A stretch of 64,000 bases of DNA from Glutamicibacter sp002979865 (GTDB lineage Bacteria; Actinomycetota; Actinomycetes; Actinomycetales; Micrococcaceae): positions 3,803,372-3,867,371 of the forward strand of contig NZ_CP188297.1 in the NCBI RefSeq assembly GCF_050030965.1. The letters run 5' to 3'. Both the position numbers and the translations under genes were made by a program. This document shows positions 25,904 to 34,469 of the stretch, one piece after another. Within the stretch, counting starts at the first letter, position 1. Each line of letters starts with the position of its first letter. Under the pieces are notes generated by a model. That model was not told where the DNA came from. It was given only the letters and a program-made list of their open reading frames with translations, and ran no database searches.

Positions 25904-26011
25904 ACATTACTCCGTTCGATCGGCCCCAGAACTTCTTGCAGCGGAGCAGCGTCTGCTACATACTGACGCTAGCAACTGCGTTTGCACATGACCAATTCGG
26001 TTTAAAAACCA

Positions 26012-26042
26012 CTGGTCCCGAGACTATAAGTCTCGAGACCAG
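26012..26042 (-). terminator. Terminator after ilvE
   Basis: Arms CTGGTCCCGAGACT and AGTCTCGAGACCAG pair over 14 positions with one mismatch around a 3-base loop, 16 bases past the ilvE stop. The minus strand continues TGGTTTTTAAA, a good T-run. Confidence 0.85.
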
Positions 26043-26058
26043 CAACCTTGAGGTAGCT

Positions 26059-27153
26059 TTACGCCAAAGGCTCCAGCCAACCGTGACGGTCTTCCACGGT
26101 ACCCCGCTGAATTCCCAGCAGTTCTTCGCGAATGGACATGGTCACCTCACCGGCTGCAGCACTCTCATCACCAATGAGCTCTTCGCCGTTCTTCAGCAGG
26201 CCGATAGGGGTGATCACCGCCGCTGTACCGCAAGCAAAGACCTCGGCAATGTCGCCTGAGGCGATGCCTTCACGCCACTCATCCAGGGTGATCTTGCGTT
26301 CTTCCACCTCCATGCCGCGATCCTTCGCGAGCTGGATGACCGATGAACGGGTCACGCCTTCAAGAATGGTTCCGGTCAACGCTGGGGTCACCAGCTTGTT
26401 GTCCTTCGTTACGAAGAAGACATTCATGCCCCCGAGCTCTTCAACGGCATTGTCATTGAAGGAGTCAAGGAACAGAACCTGCTTGCAGCCGTTTTCTTCA
26501 GCTTCCAGCTGGGCTACGAGCGAGGCCGCGTAGTTGCCACCGCACTTAGCCGAACCTGTACCGCCTCGGCCTGCTCGTGCGTAGTTCTTCGATACCCAAA
26601 TAGCCACTGGCTTGAGTTCGCCACCGAAGTAATTACCTGCTGGAGAAGCGATGACGCGGTAGGAAACCTCACGCGCTGCACGCACACCAAGGAATGCTTC
26701 GGTAGCAATCATGAATGGACGCAGGTACAGGGCTTCACCGTCACCGGTAGGAACCCAATCGATATCCGTTGCTACCAGCTTGCGCAGCGAGTCGACGAAA
26801 ACGTCTTCATCCAGCTGCGGGAGTGCTAGGCGCTGAGCCGACTTATTCATGCGGGCAGCGTTGGCCTGCGGGCGGAAAGTCCATACCGAACCATCGGCAT
26901 GGCGGTAGGCCTTCAGGCCTTCGAAGATTTCCTGGCCATAATGCAGGACCGAAGCGGCCGGGTCCATGGCGATAGGGCCGTATGGCTCAATTCGAGCATC
27001 ATGCCATTCACCGTTACGGCCGCTATCGTCTGCTGACCAGTCGATGACTGCGGTGTGGTCAGTGAAGAAGTCTCCGAACCCAGGATTAGCCAAGACGCCG
27101 GCTCGGTCCTGTTCGCTCTTGCGATTCGTTGAGAGATTTTCGGTGAATTCCAT
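26059..27153 (-). CDS. ilvE: Branched-chain amino-acid aminotransferase
   Basis: 364 residues, fold type IV PLP enzyme. It interconverts Leu/Ile/Val and their 2-oxo acids. The catalytic lysine is K203 in GGTGSAKCGGNYAAS. Other family blocks are ASVLHYGQEIFEGLKAYR, ALYLRPFMIATE and FACGTAAVITPIG. It lies downstream of leuB in the same direction but a hairpin separates them, so the two may be independently transcribed. Confidence 0.96.
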   Translation of the reverse strand: MEFTENLSTNRKSEQDRAGVLANPGFGDFFTDHTAVIDWSADDSGRNGEWHDARIEPYGPIAMDPAASVLHYGQEIFEGLKAYRHADGSVWTFRPQANAARMNKSAQRLALPQLDEDVFVDSLRKLVATDIDWVPTGDGEALYLRPFMIATEAFLGVRAAREVSYRVIASPAGNYFGGELKPVAIWVSKNYARAGRGGTGSAKCGGNYAASLVAQLEAEENGCKQVLFLDSFNDNAVEELGGMNVFFVTKDNKLVTPALTGTILEGVTRSSVIQLAKDRGMEVEERKITLDEWREGIASGDIAEVFACGTAAVITPIGLLKNGEELIGDESAAAGEVTMSIREELLGIQRGTVEDRHGWLEPLA

Positions 27154-27184
27154 CTACCCTGGACTTCCTAGTTCAATAAACAAA

Positions 27185-27220
27185 GAACGGATGCTCCACG
27201 CCTCAGCGGAACATCCGTTC
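27185..27220 (-). terminator. Terminator/attenuator-like hairpin between leuB and ilvE
   Basis: Arms GAACGGATGCTCC and GGAACATCCGTTC pair over 13 positions with one wobble, followed on the minus strand by TTTGTTTATTG. It lies 48 bases beyond the leuB stop and 31 bases before the ilvE start, so it could terminate leuB transcripts or act in the ilvE leader. Confidence 0.75.
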
Positions 27221-27268
27221 GTGGAATTTGCTACTGGCTATTAGCTAACCAGAAACGTCACTTTCAGC

Positions 27269-28327
27269 TTATGCCAGTAACGCCACAATTGCATCGCCAA
27301 TTTCACTTGTGGTGCGATTATCGGTCAATTCTTGACGTGAAGTGATCTCTTTTTCAACAGCTTGCTCAACTGTGCGAGCTTCTTCAGCCAACCCGAGGTG
27401 ATCAAGCATCAGTGCCACGGACAGAATCGCCGCGGTTGGGTCTGCCTTCTGCTGGCCGGCAATATCAGGAGCCGAACCATGAACCGGCTCAAACATCGAT
27501 GGGTAGGTACGGTCCATATTGATGTTGCCACTGGCGGCCAAGCCAATACCACCGGTAATGGCGCCGGCCTGGTCAGTGAGGATGTCGCCAAAGAGGTTGT
27601 CAGTGACAATCACATCGAAACGCGATGGGTCCGTGGTCAGGAAGATGGTAGCCGCATCCACGTGCAGGTAATCGTGGGTAACCTCTGGGAATTCCTGTGC
27701 CACCATTTCGACAGTGCGCTTCCACAAATGCCCCGCGTGCACCAGCACGTTGTGCTTGTGCACCAGGGTGACACGCTTGCGTTCACGCTCTGATGCGCGG
27801 CGGAAGGCGTCGCGGACAACACGTTCCACGCCGTAGGCGGTATTCACCGATACTTCGGTAGCGATTTCATGCGCGGTGCCCGTGCGCACCGAACCGCCGT
27901 TGCCTACATAGGGGCCTTCGGTACCTTCGCGAACCACCACGAAGTCAATTTCACCGGGGTTAGCCAGGGGGCTCTCAATTCCAGGATAGAGCTTAGCCGG
28001 ACGCAGATTCACGAAATGATCCAGCGAGAAGCGGAGCTTCAAAAGCATTTCGCGCTCGATAATTCCTGACGGAATGCGCGTATCTCCAGGGGCAGCGCCA
28101 ACCGCGCCGAAGAGAATCGCATCGTGCTTCTTGAGAGCTTCCAGCGTCGCTTCCGGAAGTGTTTCGCCAGTCGCCAGCCAATGTTCTGCACCAAGCTTGT
28201 AGTCAGTCAGCTTGATCTCGTTCTTGCCGCCGTTAGTGACGAACTTCAGAACCTTGACCGCTTCGGCAACAACTTCTGGGCCAATACCGTCACCCGGAAT
28301 GACCGCAATATCAATTACATTTCCCAT
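27269..28327 (-). CDS. leuB: 3-isopropylmalate dehydrogenase
   Basis: 352 residues, third enzyme of leucine synthesis. Diagnostic segments are AVIPGDGIGPEVVAEAVKVL, the substrate loop EREMLLKLRFSLDHFVNLRPAKLYPG, VTLVHKHNVLVHAGHLWKR, and the metal/NAD end NLFGDILTDQAGAITGGIGLAASGN with PVHGSAPDIAG. It works with LeuCD, encoded 13 kb away in this window. No regulator lies next to it other than the divergently transcribed two-component system. Confidence 0.97.
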   Translation of the reverse strand: MGNVIDIAVIPGDGIGPEVVAEAVKVLKFVTNGGKNEIKLTDYKLGAEHWLATGETLPEATLEALKKHDAILFGAVGAAPGDTRIPSGIIEREMLLKLRFSLDHFVNLRPAKLYPGIESPLANPGEIDFVVVREGTEGPYVGNGGSVRTGTAHEIATEVSVNTAYGVERVVRDAFRRASERERKRVTLVHKHNVLVHAGHLWKRTVEMVAQEFPEVTHDYLHVDAATIFLTTDPSRFDVIVTDNLFGDILTDQAGAITGGIGLAASGNINMDRTYPSMFEPVHGSAPDIAGQQKADPTAAILSVALMLDHLGLAEEARTVEQAVEKEITSRQELTDNRTTSEIGDAIVALLA

Positions 28328-28510
28328 GGCACAGATTCTATCGACTAGCGTCCGCCATTTGAGAGTTCATCTCAAATAATGAGATCTGATGAGTTTCCGC
28401 CGACATATTTCCTCCCCGGGCATGAGGCATCGCCGTCTTCATTGCCGATAACCTTGGATAAACAGATCCTTTGCTTCGCTATACGGATCAACAGCTACTA
28501 ACACGTCGAA

Positions 28511-29743
28511 TTGCAGGAACTCTTGATCTTTGCCAATCCCCACCGTCGAATTGACGGTTGGATCCGCGAGAATCCCGGACGGGTAGATTTCATCACCGGC
28601 CTGCTGTACACGCTGTTCTGCATACCGGCCGCTCTCAGCCTCGCTTCTTCGATGTCAGTTGCCGCCGTTCTCGCCGTGCTGAGCCTTTCTCTTCTCCAGT
28701 CAGCTCCGCTGATGGTGCGGCGTCGCTGCCCATGGGCAGCGACCCTCGTTGTCGCCACCGGGCATGTATTGCAACTGGGCTTTGACGGGCTAATGATGTT
28801 CTCGCAAGTATCCGTTCCGATCATGGTTTACACCATGGCTGTCTACGGGAAACGCTGGCAGTCATTCAGCACGCTGGGGCTGGGCCTGATTGGCGCGTTG
28901 TTGGCGACGTTCAGCATGTTCGGCGCCTCAAGGTACTCACCGGATCCATCCCCCGTCTTCACCTTCGACATGATGATTTCTTTCGTGGGTCTTGCATTGG
29001 TTGTCACCCTTTCCTGGACCTTCGGTGACTTAGCGCGAACGAGGCGCCTGGCCATGAAGTCCCTGAAGGATCATGCCGAACGCCTCGAGAAAGAACGCCT
29101 CACCGAGCGCGCCCTGGCAGCTTCCGACGAGAGAAACCACATTGCCCGCGAGATGCATGACATCGTGGCCCATTCGCTCTCTGTCATCATCACCCAGGCC
29201 AACGGGGCACGATATGCGGCGGCGAAAGACCCGGAGATTGCCATCGAGACCCTGAAGACAGTTTCAGACACTGGCCGCGCATCGCTGAAAGAAATGCGCA
29301 GGCTTCTGGGAGTTCTACGCAAGGACGAGGAATTGGAGAATCGCCCTCTTCCGTCATTGGCAAACGTACCTGAACTCGTGGAAAGCGTTGCCGTGTCCGG
29401 ACTGAATGTCCATCTCGAAACTTCTGGAACGCCGCGGAAAGAACTACCGGCAGGCGCGGAGCTCACAATCTATCGATGCGTTCAAGAATCACTCACGAAT
29501 GTCATTAAGCATGCTGGTCCGGATACACAGACCCAAGTCCATATTGAGTGGACTTCCCGGGGCTTGAATTTGAGCGTCAGCGACGATGGGCGAGGTGCCG
29601 GTTCCATCGTCCTCGAAGGCGTAGGACAAGGTCTGCAGGGAATGAAAGAACGCGTAGCCTTATATGAAGGTACCTGCACTGCACTCCCCCGGACCGGTGG
29701 CGGTTTCACCGTTAATGTTTCCATCCCTTACACCGAGGACTAA
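28511..29743 (+). CDS. NarL-type sensor histidine kinase
   Basis: 410 residues from a TTG start (an upstream start is not excluded). The N-terminal half is a multi-span membrane region of about five hydrophobic segments between residues 30 and 170 with no large sensor domain. The HisKA_3 dimerisation helix has ERNHIAREMHDIVAHSLSVI, with phospho-acceptor H216, and the ATPase domain shows the N box (CVQESLTNVIKHA) and DDGRGAG/GQGLQGMKERV. The ligand is unknown; stimulus sensing is probably within the membrane. It is paired with the response regulator 7 bases downstream. Confidence 0.9.
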   Translation: MQELLIFANPHRRIDGWIRENPGRVDFITGLLYTLFCIPAALSLASSMSVAAVLAVLSLSLLQSAPLMVRRRCPWAATLVVATGHVLQLGFDGLMMFSQVSVPIMVYTMAVYGKRWQSFSTLGLGLIGALLATFSMFGASRYSPDPSPVFTFDMMISFVGLALVVTLSWTFGDLARTRRLAMKSLKDHAERLEKERLTERALAASDERNHIAREMHDIVAHSLSVIITQANGARYAAAKDPEIAIETLKTVSDTGRASLKEMRRLLGVLRKDEELENRPLPSLANVPELVESVAVSGLNVHLETSGTPRKELPAGAELTIYRCVQESLTNVIKHAGPDTQTQVHIEWTSRGLNLSVSDDGRGAGSIVLEGVGQGLQGMKERVALYEGTCTALPRTGGGFTVNVSIPYTED

Positions 29744-29750
29744 TATTCAA

Positions 29751-30443
29751 ATGCCTAAAACAGATGCCATCAAGGTCGGCCTGGTCGATGATCAGCTCTT
29801 GGTTCGCAGTGGCTTCAGAATGCTCATTAATTCCCAAGAGGATATGGAAGTCATTGTTGAAGCTGGCAATGGCCGTGAAGCACTAGCTGCACCACTGATG
29901 GCTCAGGCGGATGTCATCTTGATGGACGTGCGAATGCCGGAAATGGACGGCATCGAAGCTACCGAACGCCTATTGGATCCAGATAAGAAGGCCGCGGATG
30001 GTCCCAAGATCATCGTGCTGACGACTTTCGACATGGACGAATATGCGCTAAGCGCCATTCAAGCCGGCGCAAGCGGCTTTCTTTTGAAGGATGCGCCCCC
30101 AGAAGAACTCTTGGAGTCAGTACGCACCGTCAATCGAGGAGATGCCGTCATAGCGCCATCGACCACTCGACGGTTGCTGGACCACATGGCGCCAATGCTC
30201 AAGAAGAGCTCGTCACAGCACAAGGATCACCTAATTGCAGCTGTTGAATCGCTGACACCTCGCGAGCGGGAAGTGTTTGGCTTGATTGCAGAAGGCTTTT
30301 CCAACCCGGAAATCGCAGAAAAACTATTCCTGTCAGAAGCCACAGTCAAAACCCATGTGGGCCATATTCTGGCCAAACTGGAAGCTCGTGACCGGGTCCA
30401 GGCTGTAGTCATCGCCTACCAGACCGGAGTAGTCACACCCTGA
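29751..30443 (+). CDS. NarL/LuxR-type response regulator
   Basis: 230 residues from the ATG at 29751; the frame is open further upstream but inside the kinase gene. The receiver domain has DD at 13-14, phosphorylation site D59 in VILMDVRMPEMDG, and the conserved Thr/Lys positions (VLTTFDMDEYAL, FLLKDAPPEELL). The C-terminal LuxR-type helix-turn-helix is LTPREREVFGLIAEGFSN with AEKLFLSEATVKTHVGHIL. It follows its kinase after 7 bases. Targets cannot be inferred, as no transporter genes of the usual regulated type adjoin. Confidence 0.93.
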   Translation: MPKTDAIKVGLVDDQLLVRSGFRMLINSQEDMEVIVEAGNGREALAAPLMAQADVILMDVRMPEMDGIEATERLLDPDKKAADGPKIIVLTTFDMDEYALSAIQAGASGFLLKDAPPEELLESVRTVNRGDAVIAPSTTRRLLDHMAPMLKKSSSQHKDHLIAAVESLTPREREVFGLIAEGFSNPEIAEKLFLSEATVKTHVGHILAKLEARDRVQAVVIAYQTGVVTP

Positions 30444-30452
30444 CTGAATGAA

Positions 30453-30502
30453 AAATTGAGGTGTTCTGCTCTGATTCCGAATCAAGCAGAACACCTCAAT
30501 TT
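30453..30502. terminator. Strong bidirectional terminator between the response regulator and metG
   Basis: Perfect 18-bp arms (AAATTGAGGTGTTCTGCT and its complement) flank a 14-base loop between convergent genes, ending in runs of A on one side and T on the other, so it can serve both directions. Confidence 0.92.
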
Positions 30503-30518
30503 CCTCTCAGGAAAATTT

Positions 30519-32069
30519 TTACTTCTCTTCCTCGTAGCGTGGGAACACAGGAGAAGGAGCTGGGAGCTCAGTGCCTGGGACCAAAGCGCTATCAAAGGAC
30601 TCAAAGGTTCGCGCCGAACCTTCACCAACTGCCAACGCATTGAGCATAGAAGTCATGGCCTGCGGCAATACTGGCTGAAGCAGCAACGCCACCTTGCGGA
30701 CAATCTCAATGGTCACGTACAAGACAGTAGCCATACGCTCGGGATCGGTCTTCTTCAGCTTCCATGGCTCCTGCTCAGCGAAGTAGGCATTGGTATCGCC
30801 CAGAACGTGCCAAACGGATTCAAGTGCCTTGCTAAATTCCTGACGCGAGAAAGCATCGCGGTTGATCTCCAGCAGCTTGCCGGCTGCTTCCACAATCTGC
30901 TGATCAGCTTCCAGCAATTCGCCCGGGGTCGGGACTACTCCCCCACAGTTCTTTGCGACCATCGAAAGTGAACGCTGTGCAAGGTTGCCGAAGTTATTGG
31001 CCAGGTCACCGTTAATACGGGCAACGATGGTCTCGTGGTTGTAGCTGCCATCGGCACCGAACGGAACTTCCCGCAGGAAGAAGTAGCGCACCTGGTCCAG
31101 GCCATAACGGTTCACAAAATCATCTGGGGAAACAGTGTTGCCCAGGGATTTGGACATCTTCACACCGTTATTGTGCAGGAATCCATGGATCATGACGCGC
31201 TTAGGCAATGGCAGTTTTGCAGACATCAAGAATGCTGGCCAGTAGATCGCGTGGAATCGCGAGATGTCTTTGCCGATCACGTGGACATCTGCCGGCCAGT
31301 ATTTCTGGAAAGAAGCAGACTCAACGTCCGGGAATCCAACGCCCGTCAGGTAATTGGTCAGCGCGTCTACCCACACGTACATGACATGCTTCTCGTTGCC
31401 CGGTACCGGGATACCCCAGTCAAAAGTTGTTCGAGAGATCGAAAGGTCCATCAGACCGCCTTCGACAAACCGTACTACTTCATTGAAGCGGGAACGTGGC
31501 GCGCCGAATTCAGGGTTGTTCTGGTAGTACTCCAGCAACTTGTCCTGGTATTTGGATAAGCGGAAGAAGTAGGACTCTTCTTCAGTCCAAGTAACTTCGG
31601 TGTCGGTTTCAACGGCATAACGAATACCGTCCTCGCGCACTTCCGTCTGGTCTTCGGTGTAGAAGGCCTCATCGCGTACCGAGTACCATCCTGCGTACTT
31701 ATCCAAGTAAATGTCATCATTGGCTTCCATGCGGCGCCAGAGTTCCTGCGCAGCCGCATGATGGTCTGCATCAGTGGTACGGATGAAGCGGTCGTAGCTT
31801 GTACCCAGCTCATCATTCATGGCCTGGAATGCATCCGAGTTACGCTGGGCCAGCTGAGCCGGCGTGACCCCATGATTCTCTGCGGTCTGCATCATCTTCT
31901 GGCCATGCTCATCGGTGCCGGTCAGGAAGAAGACGTCAAAACCATCCAGGCGCTTGAATCGAGCCATAACGTCGGTAGCCACTACCTCGTAGGCATGCCC
32001 AATGTGCGGGGTACCGTTCGGGTAAGAAATAGCCGTGGTGATGTAAAAAGGTTTCTGCTGAGAAGTCAC
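30519..32069 (-). CDS. metG: Methionyl-tRNA synthetase
   Basis: 516 residues, class I synthetase. HIGH motif in YPNGTPHIGHAYEV (about 14-27), FLTGTDEHGQKMMQTAENHG, the KMSKS loop in HNNGVKMSKSLGN, and an anticodon-binding helical C-terminus ending at EEEK. The zinc knuckle cysteines of the long MetRS type are absent in the region after TGTDEHG, as in the short one-domain bacterial form. It is transcribed leftward after the NYN gene with a 57-base gap. Confidence 0.97.
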   Translation of the reverse strand: MTSQQKPFYITTAISYPNGTPHIGHAYEVVATDVMARFKRLDGFDVFFLTGTDEHGQKMMQTAENHGVTPAQLAQRNSDAFQAMNDELGTSYDRFIRTTDADHHAAAQELWRRMEANDDIYLDKYAGWYSVRDEAFYTEDQTEVREDGIRYAVETDTEVTWTEEESYFFRLSKYQDKLLEYYQNNPEFGAPRSRFNEVVRFVEGGLMDLSISRTTFDWGIPVPGNEKHVMYVWVDALTNYLTGVGFPDVESASFQKYWPADVHVIGKDISRFHAIYWPAFLMSAKLPLPKRVMIHGFLHNNGVKMSKSLGNTVSPDDFVNRYGLDQVRYFFLREVPFGADGSYNHETIVARINGDLANNFGNLAQRSLSMVAKNCGGVVPTPGELLEADQQIVEAAGKLLEINRDAFSRQEFSKALESVWHVLGDTNAYFAEQEPWKLKKTDPERMATVLYVTIEIVRKVALLLQPVLPQAMTSMLNALAVGEGSARTFESFDSALVPGTELPAPSPVFPRYEEEK

Positions 32070-32126
32070 GATATAAATTTACCTTAGCTAGCGTCAGAAA
32101 GCGGATTTCCAGATTGTACTGACTCG

Positions 32127-33134
32127 TCACATGATCTTGCCCAAATACTCCCAGAAGGCGCCACGAAGTGTGCGGCGGATGATCTGCTGATCAGTTTTCC
32201 ATTCCCCAAGCACTTGAGCGCAATCCTTGAGCAAAGTCCTGTCAATTTCGGGTGGCAGCTGCGGCTTGTCAGCAATTAGTTCTACTACGTCAGACTGTGT
32301 CGTGAAGGCAAGCCAGGATTCAGCAACCTTTGCGCCGATCTCTTCTGCAACCTTCAACTCTTGTTGCTCATAAGCCGCGGAACCCTGATAGCCAGAAGCT
32401 TCACCACCACTGGAGTAGATCACCACAGGTTCGGCTTCCGGTTCAACGGCTGGCCTGATAACTGGCTTCTGAGCCATGACGGCAGGAGTAGGAACCGATG
32501 GCTTCGCTGCTGGCTTTGCTTCTGTCTCCAAAGACGCACTAGCAATTAGAGACGTCTTTTCAGAATGATTCTTGTCCCATTCAAGAACCTTAGTGAATGC
32601 GCTATCCAATAGTTGATTCGGAACGATTTCAATGTAGTCAGCGGTCAAAGCCAGGTGTTCAGCCACCGAGGCTACTCCAAGACGGCTATCGGATTTCGCT
32701 ACGCCTAGTAACACTACTTTCATGCCCAAGTCTTGCGCTTCTTCGACGGCCTCGGCGAGGTCGTCATCGCCGGAGACCAAGTAAGCAATTGATGCCGAGC
32801 CATTACGGGCAACCCCTACAAGGTCCAGCGCCAGTCTCAGGTCCACACCTTTTTGCTCGCCGTTATAAGAGATACGACCTAAGCGCACTTTAACGCCGGG
32901 TATCAAGCCAATCCGCTTATGCTGCTCAGTAAATAGCCCGTCTTTCGAGGCGTCATACCAATAAACGCGGAGGTTATTAAGACCTGTGTTCTTCTTTACG
33001 GTTTGCACGATCCCGCGTACCAGCGCCTCGTAATGTGTTGTGAAGGCTGATCTTAAGGTTGTTCCGGCGGCACGATGACCGCCTAGTGAGAGCAGAAATC
33101 CGGCATCAATAAATATTGCAGTTTGATTCATCAT
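32127..33134 (-). CDS. NYN-domain (LabA/DUF88-type) putative ribonuclease
   Basis: 335 residues, starting MMNQTAIFIDAG (either of the first two methionines is possible). Residues 1-180 form a PIN-like NYN domain with the expected acidic residues: FIDAGF near the N-terminus, GVDLRLALDLVG and YLVSGDDDLAEAVEEAQ, ending in KVVLLGV. NYN proteins are usually metal-dependent RNA nucleases. A Pro/Ala-rich linker (about 215-250) joins it to a conserved helical C-terminal domain with LLKDCAQVLGEWKTDQQIIRRTLRGAFWEYLGKI. The RNA target is unknown. Confidence 0.82.
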   Translation of the reverse strand: MMNQTAIFIDAGFLLSLGGHRAAGTTLRSAFTTHYEALVRGIVQTVKKNTGLNNLRVYWYDASKDGLFTEQHKRIGLIPGVKVRLGRISYNGEQKGVDLRLALDLVGVARNGSASIAYLVSGDDDLAEAVEEAQDLGMKVVLLGVAKSDSRLGVASVAEHLALTADYIEIVPNQLLDSAFTKVLEWDKNHSEKTSLIASASLETEAKPAAKPSVPTPAVMAQKPVIRPAVEPEAEPVVIYSSGGEASGYQGSAAYEQQELKVAEEIGAKVAESWLAFTTQSDVVELIADKPQLPPEIDRTLLKDCAQVLGEWKTDQQIIRRTLRGAFWEYLGKIM

Positions 33135-33212
33135 GATTCGATCGTACTGATAAAACTATGCAAACCATATTGAAAGGTTCTGCAACGCATGACTCTTTCC
33201 GGTGTAAACCAG

Positions 33213-33248
33213 AAAAGACCAGTTCAACTGGTGTTGAACTGGTCTTTT
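33213..33248 (-). terminator. Terminator of the polysaccharide operon (after wecB)
   Basis: Perfect 15-bp arms AAAAGACCAGTTCAA/TTGAACTGGTCTTTT around CTGGTG, starting 9 bases after the wecB stop. The minus strand ends in TTTT. This marks the downstream end of the leftward glycosyltransferase operon. Confidence 0.92.
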
Positions 33249-33256
33249 GAACTGAA

Positions 33257-34441
33257 CTAGATGCTGGTTGCTCGCATCATGTCTTCTGGATCTGACAGAC
33301 TGGAATCGAATTCCTCGATACGCGAACCTACGCCAAGCAATTCTGCAATTGCAGCGACGGTACGTACGGAAGCCCTGCCATCACCGTAAGGGTTTACAGC
33401 GTTAGCCATCTCGTTGTAAGCCGCTTCATCATGCAACAGCTCAGTGACCGATTCGAAGATGCGCTTCTCATCGGTGCCGATCAGGCGTACGGTACCCGCG
33501 GTAACAGCTTCAGGACGCTCGGTGTTCAGGCGCATGACCAGAACAGGCTTGCCGAGGCTTGGAGCCTCTTCCTGGACGCCACCGGAATCGGTCAAGACGA
33601 CGGTCGATGCATCAATGATGCGAGTGAATTCGCCGTAAGCCAGCGGCTCGGTCAAAGTCACGTTAGGCAGTCCATCGATTTCCGGAAGCAACGCTTCGCG
33701 AACCGCAGGGTTGCGATGCAACGGCAAGATGAATTCAACATCTGGTTCCGCCTTGGAGAGCTTTGCCAATGCACGGCCGATGCCGCGCATTGGTTCGCCT
33801 TGGTTCTCACGACGGTGCGTCGTCACCAGAACGATGCGCTTGTCAGAAGAAACCAATTCTTCCAACTTGGGATCCGAGAAAGGAACCTTTTTTTCGACAA
33901 CAGTCAGCAGTGCGTCAATGACAGAGTTACCGGTGATAACGATGTCATTTCCCTTGAACGTTTCACGCTCAAGGTTACGCTTGCTCAACGACGTTGGAGC
34001 CAAATGCAGGCTGGCGATCTGGCTGGTCAGCTTGCGGTTGGCTTCCTCCGGGAATGGAGAGAAGATGTCATAGCTTCGAAGTCCAGCCTCAGCGTGAACC
34101 ACTGGGATACCACGGTAGAAAGCCGCGATTGCACCAGCCGTCGAAGTGGTGGTGTCGCCCTGGACCACTACAGCGTCAGGCTTTTCCTTTTCGAAAATCT
34201 CGTCAAGACCAGCAATCGTCTTAGTAAGCAGACCATTCAGGGTCTGGCGCGGCTGAATGACATCCAAGTCATAGTCCGGCGTGATGCCAAAGAGCTCGTT
34301 AACCTGATCCAGCATTTCTCGGTGCTGTCCTGTTACGACAACAACGCATTCAAACTCGTCAGCTTCTTTCAAAGCCTTGACGATCGGCGCAACTTTGATG
34401 GCTTCAGGACGAGTGCCATAGATCGGCATGATCTTCTTCAT
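33257..34441 (-). CDS. wecB: UDP-N-acetylglucosamine 2-epimerase (non-hydrolysing)
   Basis: 394 residues. It converts UDP-GlcNAc to UDP-ManNAc. Family blocks are IMPIYGTRPEAIKVAPIVKAL, VVQGDTTTSTAGAIAAFYRGIPVVHAEAGLRS (substrate residues), FPEEANRKLTSQIASLHLAPT, LVTTHRRENQGEPMRGIGRAL and VLTDSGGVQEEAPSLGKPVLVMR. It is the last gene of the operon, after the dehydrogenase that uses its product, so a ManNAcA-containing polymer is likely. Confidence 0.94.
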   Translation of the reverse strand: MKKIMPIYGTRPEAIKVAPIVKALKEADEFECVVVVTGQHREMLDQVNELFGITPDYDLDVIQPRQTLNGLLTKTIAGLDEIFEKEKPDAVVVQGDTTTSTAGAIAAFYRGIPVVHAEAGLRSYDIFSPFPEEANRKLTSQIASLHLAPTSLSKRNLERETFKGNDIVITGNSVIDALLTVVEKKVPFSDPKLEELVSSDKRIVLVTTHRRENQGEPMRGIGRALAKLSKAEPDVEFILPLHRNPAVREALLPEIDGLPNVTLTEPLAYGEFTRIIDASTVVLTDSGGVQEEAPSLGKPVLVMRLNTERPEAVTAGTVRLIGTDEKRIFESVTELLHDEAAYNEMANAVNPYGDGRASVRTVAAIAELLGVGSRIEEFDSSLSDPEDMMRATSI

Positions 34442-34469
34442 AGATATATAACCTTGTCAGATTGGAGAA

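Noticed and set aside
33213..33248. Hairpin considered as a regulatory site for the NYN gene
   Set aside because: It lies 9 bases beyond the wecB stop with a T-run in that direction, so a wecB terminator is the simpler reading.
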